Origin: Thalassospira sp. ER-Se-21-Dark
GTDB taxonomy: Bacteria; Pseudomonadota; Alphaproteobacteria; Rhodospirillales; Thalassospiraceae
Direction: 5' to 3'
Assembly: GCF_017922435.1 (NCBI RefSeq)
Contig: NZ_VDEZ01000004.1
Coordinates: 248,001-312,000, forward strand
DNA: 64,000 bases
Below are positions 26,620-34,648 of the stretch, piece after piece. Both the position numbers and the translations under genes were made by a program. The notes under the pieces were generated by a model. It was given only the letters and a program-made list of their open reading frames with translations, ran no database searches and was not told the origin of the DNA. Positions within the stretch are counted from its first letter, which is position 1; each line of letters opens with the position of its first letter.

Positions 26620-28380
26620 ATGACGCAGTCACAAAAAGACATTGCGCTTGAAATGAAGCAGGCAATGTCGGCCGGGCAGTTTGATCGCGCAGCCATGATT
26701 GGCGCGCGATTGTTGTGTTTTCATTCCAATAGAACCGATATCCAGATCATGACTGCGGTGAGCGAGCTGCAGTCAGGCTCTGTTACAAATGCAGGTAGAA
26801 GGCTGAAAAAGCTGTTTAATTCGCTTCCGTTGACTGACCGCTTTTTTGGACCAGTCGCTCAGAACTTCCTGCAATATGCATATCAGTCAAATGACTACTC
26901 TTCATTTGAATCTTCGATCAAAAAGCGGTTGCGTGCTGCGACGCACAAGGACGGGCTCAGCTATATGCTTGCTGACGTCATCTTCCAAAGAGAACTCAGC
27001 AAAAGTCCCGGACTGTGTTTTGCGCCGGGGCTGGGCGAAGCGATCGATGTTCTCAATTCGATTCCCGGCAAGAGCCAGGCATTCGACGAAGCCCAGATGC
27101 TGCTTGGGCGCGTCTATCTGTATCAAGAAAAGTACACAAAGGCATTTGGCATTCTGGAAGGCGTTGTTGAGCGCAACCCGGATGGTCTTGCAACACGAAT
27201 GTTGCTGGCGTCATCATATGCAATAGCTGGCGAAGTGGAAAACGCAGTTACTGCAAGTCTGGGAATTCTGCGTAGGAACCCATCTTTTGGTGCCCAGCCA
27301 TACCTGATCATCTCCTTTATGCGCCCGCAATCCATGCCAGAAAGTGCCAGCGGTGTTCTTGATGCAATGCTTGATAAGGCGGATGTCGCAAAAGGTGAGC
27401 GTTACAAGGCGGCCTTTGCGCGGGCAAACATCGAGGAAATGAAAGGCAACATGAAAGAGGCCTTTGATTTCTATCGGATGGGGCATAGTGCAAACCGGTC
27501 GGAGCGGCCGTTTGATATGCCGCGCGAGCTCACGGAACTTGCGCGTTTGCGTGATATGGCGGGATCGGCCCCGGTTTTGGACGATGTCAGCTCAGAAAAC
27601 GAAGATGGCCCGCGCCCGATCTTCATAGTCGGGATGCCGCGATCCGGAACAACCCTGACCGAGCGTATTCTTGGTGCCCATCCCGATGTGCATGCCGCCG
27701 GCGAAATCGGCGACTTTGCCAAGGCGGTGATTGATGTGGTCGGACGTGGCCAGATTTCTGACCAATTGGCGCGCATCGATGCCAAGGCAGCCAAGAAAAT
27801 TCGCCACCAGTATCTTGCGGCACTCAAGGCCTATGCGCCCGAAAAGCGGTTTGTCACCAACAAGACACCGGCCAATTTCCTGCGTGTTGAGATGATCCGG
27901 CGCGTTTTTCCTGATGCGCCAATCATTCACACCCATCGTCATCCACTTGCGACCTGTCTTTCGATCTACACAACGCCGTTCTCGATACCGATGCGATACT
28001 CCGACGATCTGGGGGAATTGGCCGATTACTACCGCGGCTATGTCGGTCTGATGAATGCCAGTTTTGAAGCAGATCAAAATGGCCAGTTGTATGATCTTTC
28101 GTACGAAGACCTGGTTTCTGATCCGGAAGTTGTTGCACAGGATTATCTGGCCCATTGCGGACTGGATTGGCATCCGGGATGTCTTGAATTTTATCGTGCC
28201 GGCAAAGTTGCCGCGACGGCCAGCATGATACAGGTTCGTCGCCCGATCAATCAGGACTCCGTTGAAAAATGGCAACGGTTTGAGCCGTTTATCGGGCCGT
28301 TGGCATCCTTGGCCGATGATCCGTACGTTCAGAAATGGAGTGCTGCGCGCAAATCATCGCGTCGTGCGGTTGCTGCGTGA
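26620..28380 (+). CDS. TPR-containing sulfotransferase
   Basis: 586 residues. The first ~300 residues are TPR-like helical repeats (AFDEAQMLLGRVYLYQEKYTKAFGILEGVVERNPDGL is the clearest). The C-terminal domain is a sulfotransferase_1/3-type fold. GMPRSGTTLTERIL at 338 is the PAPS 5'-phosphosulfate loop, HTHRHPLATCLSIY at ~437 contains the 3'-phosphate-binding segment, and LSYEDLVSDPE follows. It probably transfers sulfate from PAPS to a protein or glycan held by the TPRs, in the cytoplasm (no signal peptide). GGGACAG lies upstream of the ATG. A second, diverged homologue is at 34649-36412. Confidence 0.9.
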   Translation: MTQSQKDIALEMKQAMSAGQFDRAAMIGARLLCFHSNRTDIQIMTAVSELQSGSVTNAGRRLKKLFNSLPLTDRFFGPVAQNFLQYAYQSNDYSSFESSIKKRLRAATHKDGLSYMLADVIFQRELSKSPGLCFAPGLGEAIDVLNSIPGKSQAFDEAQMLLGRVYLYQEKYTKAFGILEGVVERNPDGLATRMLLASSYAIAGEVENAVTASLGILRRNPSFGAQPYLIISFMRPQSMPESASGVLDAMLDKADVAKGERYKAAFARANIEEMKGNMKEAFDFYRMGHSANRSERPFDMPRELTELARLRDMAGSAPVLDDVSSENEDGPRPIFIVGMPRSGTTLTERILGAHPDVHAAGEIGDFAKAVIDVVGRGQISDQLARIDAKAAKKIRHQYLAALKAYAPEKRFVTNKTPANFLRVEMIRRVFPDAPIIHTHRHPLATCLSIYTTPFSIPMRYSDDLGELADYYRGYVGLMNASFEADQNGQLYDLSYEDLVSDPEVVAQDYLAHCGLDWHPGCLEFYRAGKVAATASMIQVRRPINQDSVEKWQRFEPFIGPLASLADDPYVQKWSAARKSSRRAVAA

Positions 28381-28448
28381 CCAAGCGGGTTGGTTTGGGT
28401 TAGAAGGTATCGGTTATAAGATGATGCCGACAAACCCGGAGCACCGCG

Positions 28449-29423
28449 ATGAACACGACCATTCCAAAGGCAGAACTGCACCTGCATCTTGAAGGGGCGA
28501 TGACACCTTCGCTTGTCCGCAGCTTTGCCAAGCGCAATGGTCTGACATTGCCGGATGATATCTATGATGCGCAGGATCGCTATATCTGGCGTGATTTTCC
28601 CGAGTTCCTAAACAGTTTTGACAAGGCGAGTGCTGCCATCCGCACCAAGCAGGATTATTCCGATCTGACCTGTTCGTATCTGGTCGAGCAGGCAAAGGTC
28701 GGCACGCTTTATGTCGAGATTTTCTGTTCGCCGACCCATGCGGCCAGTTGCGGATTGTCGTTTGACGCGCATCTTGAGGCAGTTGTTGATGGTATTGACC
28801 GTGCCGAAAAGGAAACCGGGATCATCGGGCGGATTATCATGACTTGTGTGCGCCACGTTGGGCCGGATGTTGCGGTCAAGGTCGCGCGTGAAACGGTTGA
28901 TTGTCGTCACCCGTACATTGTCGGTTTTGGGATGGGCGGCAATGAAAGCCTGTTCACACAGGAAGATTTTTATCCGGCGTTCAAGATCGCCCGCGATGAC
29001 GGTCTTGGCTGCACCACCCATGCCGGCGAGGTCGAAGGACCGCAAAGTGTCTGGGATGCGATTGAAAAACTTCCTGTGACACGGATCGGCCATGGGGTGC
29101 GATCAATCGAAGACCCCAAACTGGTCGAAACACTGGTTAAGCGTGATATCGTTCTTGAAGTTTGTCCGGGATCTAATATCGCGCTTTCGGTTTTCCCGGA
29201 TTACACATCCCATCCGCTGCGCAAATTCTACGACGCGGGGGTCAAGGTGACCCTTGGCTCGGACGATCCACCATTTTTCTTTACCTCGCTTGCAGCCGAA
29301 TATCAGCGTGCCGAGGAGGTGTTTGGTTTTAGCCCCGAAGAGCTCAGTGGTTTGACTCGCACCGCCATCGAAGCTGCCTTTGTTGATGATGCGACCAAGG
29401 CGAAACTTCTGGCAAAGCTCTAG
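28449..29423 (+). CDS. add: Adenosine deaminase
   Basis: 324 residues of the amidohydrolase ADA family: deaminates adenosine to inosine in purine salvage. HLHLEGA at 11-17 supplies two zinc His. CTTHAGEVEGP supplies the third His and the catalytic Glu. TRIGHGVR holds the catalytic His, and GSDDPPFF the zinc Asp and its partner. SDDPPFF favours adenosine over adenine deaminase (which usually has SDDPAYF), but this is not certain. GGAG lies seven bases upstream of the ATG. Confidence 0.92.
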   Translation: MNTTIPKAELHLHLEGAMTPSLVRSFAKRNGLTLPDDIYDAQDRYIWRDFPEFLNSFDKASAAIRTKQDYSDLTCSYLVEQAKVGTLYVEIFCSPTHAASCGLSFDAHLEAVVDGIDRAEKETGIIGRIIMTCVRHVGPDVAVKVARETVDCRHPYIVGFGMGGNESLFTQEDFYPAFKIARDDGLGCTTHAGEVEGPQSVWDAIEKLPVTRIGHGVRSIEDPKLVETLVKRDIVLEVCPGSNIALSVFPDYTSHPLRKFYDAGVKVTLGSDDPPFFFTSLAAEYQRAEEVFGFSPEELSGLTRTAIEAAFVDDATKAKLLAKL

Positions 29424-29444
29424 GCAAGGGGCATGGTCCCAGAT

Positions 29445-30365
29445 TCACTTTTTTTGCGTGCGCTCGATGTGCGCATCAAAAATTTGCCAGAACCTGTTTC
29501 GATAGATGTCACGTTCTTGAAGAATTTCGTGGCGGGCTTCTGGGATCTCCGCGATGGTGATCGATGGGACGTTGCCAAACAGATCTTCCGTCGTCTGGTT
29601 GGAAACAACCTGATCGTTCCCGGCCAGAACAATGGTGATGGGGGGCAGGGACCACGTGCCGGCCTTCATCTGTTCGATACGGGCGGTCAGCGATGCTTGC
29701 GCCTTGAAACAGGCATCAAGCCAGCCGGCAGAAACGCCACCAACCACAAGGTTCGGACTGTTTTGCAAGATGGCAACATTTCGCGCATGGCGGACCGGAT
29801 CGGAAGTCAGGATGTTTTCGGCCTCGAACCCGGCAAGCGGGCTTAGTTTGCGTTGGCCGGGCAGGTACTGTTTGTCAAATCCGTAACGACACATGCTGTC
29901 GGCGACAAATTGCGCCGCCAATGACAACCAGTCAGGCCCGCCCAGTCCAAAAAACGGCGCGACCATCACCACGCTTTCCCACAGATCCGGTTGATCGAGC
30001 ATCATCGCCATCGCAACCAACCCGCCGGTCGAGTGCGTTATCAGAAGCGGGCAGGAAATGCCGTGGACGTTTTTGACATGGTCAATAACATGGCGTGTAT
30101 CGGCGATATATTGCGCAACATCATGGACATACCCCAGGACCGGATCATTCGTTTCGCGCGATGACCCACCGTGGCCGCGAAAATCAAAGGTCACACAGCC
30201 AAAACCACGTTCGGCAAGGTCGTCTGCCGTTTCCTGATAGCGTTCAATATATTCCCCGCGCCCCTGCAGGATCAGGACATGTTGACGCGCGTTTTCGGGC
30301 GTCTGAACACCAAAGCGCAGATTTATCCCGTCCGGTGTTTGGAAAATATCGGTCGCAAAAGTCAT
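29445..30365 (-). CDS. Alpha/beta hydrolase (lysophospholipase/Hydrolase_4 type)
   Basis: 306 residues, cytoplasmic. LILQGRGEYIERYQETADDLAERGFGC and FDFRGHGGSSR are typical of monoacylglycerol lipase/PldB-like hydrolases. The nucleophile elbow is THSTGG (Gly-x-Ser-x-Gly with Thr at the first place). LAGNDQVV provides the Asp and EARHEIL the His. It begins 16 bases after the stop of another alpha/beta hydrolase and is probably cotranscribed. Substrate unknown, likely a lipid ester. Confidence 0.92.
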   Translation of the reverse strand: MTFATDIFQTPDGINLRFGVQTPENARQHVLILQGRGEYIERYQETADDLAERGFGCVTFDFRGHGGSSRETNDPVLGYVHDVAQYIADTRHVIDHVKNVHGISCPLLITHSTGGLVAMAMMLDQPDLWESVVMVAPFFGLGGPDWLSLAAQFVADSMCRYGFDKQYLPGQRKLSPLAGFEAENILTSDPVRHARNVAILQNSPNLVVGGVSAGWLDACFKAQASLTARIEQMKAGTWSLPPITIVLAGNDQVVSNQTTEDLFGNVPSITIAEIPEARHEILQERDIYRNRFWQIFDAHIERTQKK

Positions 30366-30381
30366 GGGGCGGCTTCAGTTC

Positions 30382-31680
30382 CTAATCCTGCGCGGTGATT
30401 GCCTTTGCGATGAAGGCAGCCATTTTATCCATCATACCGGGGAAATCGGGATTAAATGTGCCACGACGCATAGTGCCGGGGGGCGCGTCGTCAAAAAGAT
30501 TGCGCTCGCCATACAGGACATCGGTGCCGGACTGGCAGTTTGAGCGGGTAGGTTCGTCATCATAATGCCCGCAATCGGGGACCACACCATCAAGGCCATA
30601 GATGGGATCCTTGGGGCTCATGGTAATTGCGGTGTGGGCATGGTTGAGTGTGCGCATTTCATCGTCTTCCGAGCGGACAATTTCAATGCCTTCACAGGTT
30701 GCGCTGTTAGTCGGTGGGTCGATTTTGCCCTGATACCAGATCAGGTGTTTTTGCGGGCTGGTGACTTTGTTGCAGAAGAAATCGCGCATCAGGTCGGGGT
30801 TGATGGTCTGATCATCGGAACTGACAACGCCGAAAACCGGCACATCGAAATCGGCCAGCTTTTCTTGGCCAAAGGGCTTGGTCAGCAAATAAAACTCCGC
30901 TGCCGCGTTCATGGCCATCGAACCATATTTGCCGGGATCGTTATTCTCGCCCTCACCGACCCAGTGTTTGACATATCGGACATAGGGGGTAAGCCAGGCC
31001 TGTTCGCTTTTGGCGGCAAGACCGGGCGACAGCATAACCAGTGCTTTGATCAAATCGCTCTTGGTCTGTTGTTCGCTATAGACCCGCCCGATCAGGGCGG
31101 CCCCGGTCGAAAAGCCCATCGGGATGATGTGATCAATCTCGTCCCCAAAGCTGTTCATGCCGAAACGAACGGTTTCGAGCCAGTCTTCATATTCGACATC
31201 AAGCAAGTCCCCCGGCACGGTGCCATGCCCCGGAAGAAGAACACCGTGAAACGTCGCACAGGGAAAGCGTTGGCGCAGATCATCACGGATGTCACTTAAC
31301 CAATAAGGGCTGTCGGTCAGGCCATGTACCATCAAAAAGCCAACACCATTTCCCTGCGCAGGGTCGGTTTCTTCGTTGGCAGTGCAGGTGTTGCTCACCG
31401 GTCCAAGAGCGAAAGGCGCACGCATATCGACAACCTGATCAAGGGTATGAATGCCAAACGGTTTTTCTTCATGCGCAAATCGTGTCGTGGCAAGGACGTC
31501 GCGGAGTTGCTGGCGTGTGGAGCGGACATAATCTTCAAACGGCAATCCTTCGGCGGGCGGAGCAATCGCGGCACCGGATGGCGAAAGCGGGTCGGCTGAC
31601 TTTGCGCAGGCACCTGTCGTCAAAAATCCCAGCAGGGCAAGGGATGCCAAACCAGTCTGAAATATGCGGGACGTACCCAT
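30382..31680 (-). CDS. Exported alpha/beta hydrolase, possible lipoprotein
   Basis: 432 residues. The N-terminus (LASLALLGFLTTGACAKS) is a signal peptide with Cys at 25 in a poor lipobox (TGAC, not LxGC), so it may be a lipoprotein or simply secreted. VGFLMVHGLTDSPYWLSDI and LPGHGTVPGDL match hydrolase folds, and GFSTGA is the nucleophile elbow. Six further Cys in the mature part suggest disulfides, fitting a periplasmic place. GGAG eight bases upstream supports ATG 31680. First gene of a two-hydrolase operon. Confidence 0.88.
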   Translation of the reverse strand: MGTSRIFQTGLASLALLGFLTTGACAKSADPLSPSGAAIAPPAEGLPFEDYVRSTRQQLRDVLATTRFAHEEKPFGIHTLDQVVDMRAPFALGPVSNTCTANEETDPAQGNGVGFLMVHGLTDSPYWLSDIRDDLRQRFPCATFHGVLLPGHGTVPGDLLDVEYEDWLETVRFGMNSFGDEIDHIIPMGFSTGAALIGRVYSEQQTKSDLIKALVMLSPGLAAKSEQAWLTPYVRYVKHWVGEGENNDPGKYGSMAMNAAAEFYLLTKPFGQEKLADFDVPVFGVVSSDDQTINPDLMRDFFCNKVTSPQKHLIWYQGKIDPPTNSATCEGIEIVRSEDDEMRTLNHAHTAITMSPKDPIYGLDGVVPDCGHYDDEPTRSNCQSGTDVLYGERNLFDDAPPGTMRRGTFNPDFPGMMDKMAAFIAKAITAQD

Positions 31681-31773
31681 GATGATTGCTCCGTTCGGTT
31701 CCCGGGATTGGACGTGGTTCTTCTATTGTTGTCAGAAGATGTTAACGCGGGAAGTCACATGGTGCGAGAAACA

Positions 31774-31803
31774 AAAAAGCGATCTGTTCACAGATCGCTT
31801 TTT
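31774..31803 (-). terminator. Rho-independent terminator after osmC-like gene
   Basis: 13-bp perfect stem AAAAAGCGATCTG / CAGATCGCTTTTT with loop TTCA; on the minus strand it is followed by a T. Lies 29 bases past the OsmC-family stop. The opposite strand also ends in T, so it may work both ways. Confidence 0.9.
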
Positions 31804-31832
31804 CATCAATATCGCCGCTATGAGTAACCGGA

Positions 31833-32237
31833 TTATTCCACGAGTTCCCAGCTGTGCGTGACCTCTGCGGCCTTTGACAGCATGATGGATGCCGAGCAGT
31901 ATTTTTCTGCCGAAAGTTCGACAGCGCGACCGACCTTTGTTTCATTAAGGTTTTCACCCTTTACCTTGAAGTGCAGGTGAATTTTGGTGAAGACCTTCGG
32001 GTCGGTTTCTGCGCGTTCGGCCTTAACGTCGGTTTCGACATCAAGCACGTTTTCACGGCCCTTTTTGAGGATATGAACAACGTCAATCGACGAACAGCCA
32101 CCGATACCAAGCAGAAGCATCTCCATCGGGCTCGGGCCAAATCCGTTATCCCTGTCGCCATCCATGACGACACCATGTCCGGTGCCACTCATTCCGGTGA
32201 AGGTCAGGTTTTCAAGCCACTTTACACGCGCTTCCAT
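31833..32237 (-). CDS. OsmC family protein (peroxiredoxin-like)
   Basis: 134 residues. GPSPMEMLLLGIGGCSSIDVVHILKKGR and AVELSAEKYCSASIMLSKAAEV contain the two conserved Cys of OsmC/Ohr proteins, which reduce organic hydroperoxides or act on thiol substrates. Length and spacing are closer to the YhfA branch than to Ohr. ATG 32237 has GGGA about eight bases upstream; the open frame extends eight codons further without support. Cytoplasmic. Confidence 0.93.
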   Translation of the reverse strand: MEARVKWLENLTFTGMSGTGHGVVMDGDRDNGFGPSPMEMLLLGIGGCSSIDVVHILKKGRENVLDVETDVKAERAETDPKVFTKIHLHFKVKGENLNETKVGRAVELSAEKYCSASIMLSKAAEVTHSWELVE

Positions 32238-32436
32238 CTTCGCATTCCCATATGTGAACAATTGTTGTCTTAACCTCTAGCCCGCCTTGCGCTTACCTGC
32301 AAGGTGAGATCATGGAAAGTCGGCCGGGCAGTGGTCGCAAATGCGACCATGAGTGGTAAGTTGTTATAGGAGTTTTTACTTTCCGGATGGATACTGGTGT
32401 AATTATTCAGATCCCTATGGTGCAGGAGTATCAGTT

Positions 32437-32769
32437 ATGACAGAGGATCCGACGCGCAGCAAAAGCCGTTTCATGATGGGCATGGAGCATGTCCTGCGTG
32501 AGATCAATCACGAAATCATCAGCCCGGCCATTCCGGATATGTCGGTTGAAAATGCTGTGCCGCTGATGATCACCGTTGCACGGCTTCGGGCGGATTATCT
32601 GAAATTTGCCTTTCACCTTTGCGATGATCGCGCAGAAGAACACCCGACGGTGGAAGAACTGGCAAGACTCAAGCATCTGAGAGAAAGCTTTCAGGAAATG
32701 CTGGCCGTCGCCAAGGAACTCGAACACTGCATTGATCGCGGTTACATCGATCTTCCGATGAAAAAATAA
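32437..32769 (+). CDS. Hypothetical helical protein
   Basis: 110 residues from ATG 32437 (GCAGGAG upstream). Nearly all predicted helix, with heptad-like LxxLRADYLKFAFHL and VEELARLKHLRESFQEMLAVAKELEH. No membrane segment or signal. Not recognised. Codon use matches neighbours. Its distance from the following GGDEF gene (181 bases) argues against an operon. Confidence 0.75.
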   Translation: MTEDPTRSKSRFMMGMEHVLREINHEIISPAIPDMSVENAVPLMITVARLRADYLKFAFHLCDDRAEEHPTVEELARLKHLRESFQEMLAVAKELEHCIDRGYIDLPMKK

Positions 32770-32923
32770 CGATATTCTGACCTGCACCCGTGTTTGATGT
32801 CCTGCTATTCAAAAAAATAATGACTTATTCTCCAGTATATGCAATGGGTTGCGCATATAAATACACAAGGCCGTCTTAAAAGGTCTGATCTGGGACATCA
32901 CATAAAACACGAATAAAGGGAGA

Positions 32924-32940
32924 GCGCTGTTTTGCAGCGC
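32924..32940 (+). promoter_or_regulatory. Hairpin between ribosome site and start of GGDEF gene
   Basis: GCGCTG / CAGCGC with a five-base loop lies between AGGGAGAG (32917-32924) and the TTG start at 32951. Without the hairpin the spacing is too long; folding it out would bring the ribosome site to about ten bases. This could set or regulate translation. Inferred only. Confidence 0.4.
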
Positions 32941-32950
32941 GCCGGGTGTC

Positions 32951-34606
32951 TTGTCAGTCAGTGCGGATGTTGTGGCAACTGCGGCGTTGTCACGCGACAG
33001 TCTTATTTTTCTTGATCCGGATGGCCTTACCGTCGTCTACGTCAACGCGGCTGCGGAAAAGCAGCTTGGCGATGCAAAATCGGTTTTGCGCAAAGGCACA
33101 GAGGTCAAACAGCTTCTGGCCTATCTTGCCAAAAATGGTGAATTTACCGATGGCGACGCGGTAGCAGCAGTTCGCAACGCCCTTGCATCGATTTCGTCGG
33201 GAAAACATGCCGAACTTCCGGCTTTCCGTCTGGGGAAAACGCCGTTTAACTGGCATTGCGATGTCGGACCGTCCGGGACATTTGCGCTGGTGTTACGTGA
33301 CGCCGGACGCGCCCAAGAACTTGCCAAGGCGCTGGCCGAGCACAAGACGTTCATTCAGCACCTCATTGATGTTTTGCCAACCCCGGTTTACCTCAAAAAC
33401 CGCGAAGGGGTTCTGACCCGCTGCAACGGTGCCTTTGCCGAACTGTTTGGCACGGATGTCGAAACGGCAATTGGCAAGAGAATGGCGGATTTCGCGCCCA
33501 AATCACTTGCCAAAACCGTCGGTGAACTCGAAGCACCTTTACGTGATGCCGAGGGGCAGGTACGTGACGAGATTACCTTTGCGATTGACGACAAGGAATG
33601 CATAGCCCTGTTTGCCGCCTCGACACTCAGGGGGCCAAGTGGCGCGATTGCGGGCACCATCGGGTCATTGATTGACGTGACCAGTCTTAAAAAGGCACAG
33701 GCCGAAGTCGCCGAGGCATCCCAGCGTCTGACAGGTCTGCTTGAAAGTGCACCGATCGGGGTCGGGATTTCCAACCGGGAAAGTGGCGTTTTCAAATTCT
33801 TCAACAGCACATTTTCCAAAATGCTCGGAATTGAAGACGAAAGCAAAGCAACGGACTCCATTCTTCTTTCCGAACGTTATCGCGAGAAATCGCTCGAGGA
33901 TATGGATGCGCTGGGCGAACTTCAGGACGTCGAGATCCGGTTGCGCCGATCTGATATGCCCGAGGCGCGCTGGCTTAAAACATCAATCGAGCCGCTGTCG
34001 TTCCAGGGGGAGGAAAGCGTGCTGTGGTGGACCAGCGACATCACCAAGCAAAAGCACGCCGCGCGCGAATTGCAGAACAAGGCCAATAATGATGAGCTGA
34101 CCCGGTTGGCCAACCGTGCGCGCTTCATGCAGAAGCTTGATCAGTGCGAAACCGTGTTGCGCGGGACCGATACGCCCGCCGCGATTTTTATCCTTGATCT
34201 CGATGGTTTCAAACAACTGAACGACACACAAGGTCACGCCGCCGGGGACTGGGTGCTGGTTGAAACCGGCAAACGCCTGAAACGTGCAGCCCGCCGTGCA
34301 GAAGAGGTGGCACGCCTTGGCGGCGACGAGTTTACCTTGTTGTTCTTAAACAAGGGCGCTGAAAAGGAAATGGCGGAGGCGGCTGAAGCCATTCTTGCCG
34401 AAATGAGCCGTCCTTTTGTCTGGGAAGGACATGATTGCGATATTTCCGCCTCGATCGGGCTGGCTGTGTTTGATGGCGGCAATTGCGATATGAGCGAGCA
34501 ACTCCGCCGTGCTGACAAGGCAATGTACGAAGCCAAGGCGGCAGGCAAGGCGCAGTACCGCCTTTATACCCCGGATATGGAGCCCGATCTTCATACTGAC
34601 GACTGA
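32951..34606 (+). CDS. PAS-containing GGDEF diguanylate cyclase, soluble
   Basis: 551 residues with no membrane helix. Three PAS-like segments (~10-120, ~135-245 beginning FIQHLIDVLPTPVYLKNREGV, and ~255-370) precede a GGDEF domain with intact GGDEF at 457. The inhibitory site is altered: RRAE replaces RxxD, so feedback control may be lost or weak. The start is uncertain. TTG 32951 is the first standard codon in frame, but the purine-rich ribosome site is 27 bases away and a CTG at 32927 would suit it better. Confidence 0.9.
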   Translation: MSVSADVVATAALSRDSLIFLDPDGLTVVYVNAAAEKQLGDAKSVLRKGTEVKQLLAYLAKNGEFTDGDAVAAVRNALASISSGKHAELPAFRLGKTPFNWHCDVGPSGTFALVLRDAGRAQELAKALAEHKTFIQHLIDVLPTPVYLKNREGVLTRCNGAFAELFGTDVETAIGKRMADFAPKSLAKTVGELEAPLRDAEGQVRDEITFAIDDKECIALFAASTLRGPSGAIAGTIGSLIDVTSLKKAQAEVAEASQRLTGLLESAPIGVGISNRESGVFKFFNSTFSKMLGIEDESKATDSILLSERYREKSLEDMDALGELQDVEIRLRRSDMPEARWLKTSIEPLSFQGEESVLWWTSDITKQKHAARELQNKANNDELTRLANRARFMQKLDQCETVLRGTDTPAAIFILDLDGFKQLNDTQGHAAGDWVLVETGKRLKRAARRAEEVARLGGDEFTLLFLNKGAEKEMAEAAEAILAEMSRPFVWEGHDCDISASIGLAVFDGGNCDMSEQLRRADKAMYEAKAAGKAQYRLYTPDMEPDLHTDD

Positions 34607-34648
34607 GCCGACGCGAATTCTTTTCCACGAAGTATCAGCGCGCTTGGT

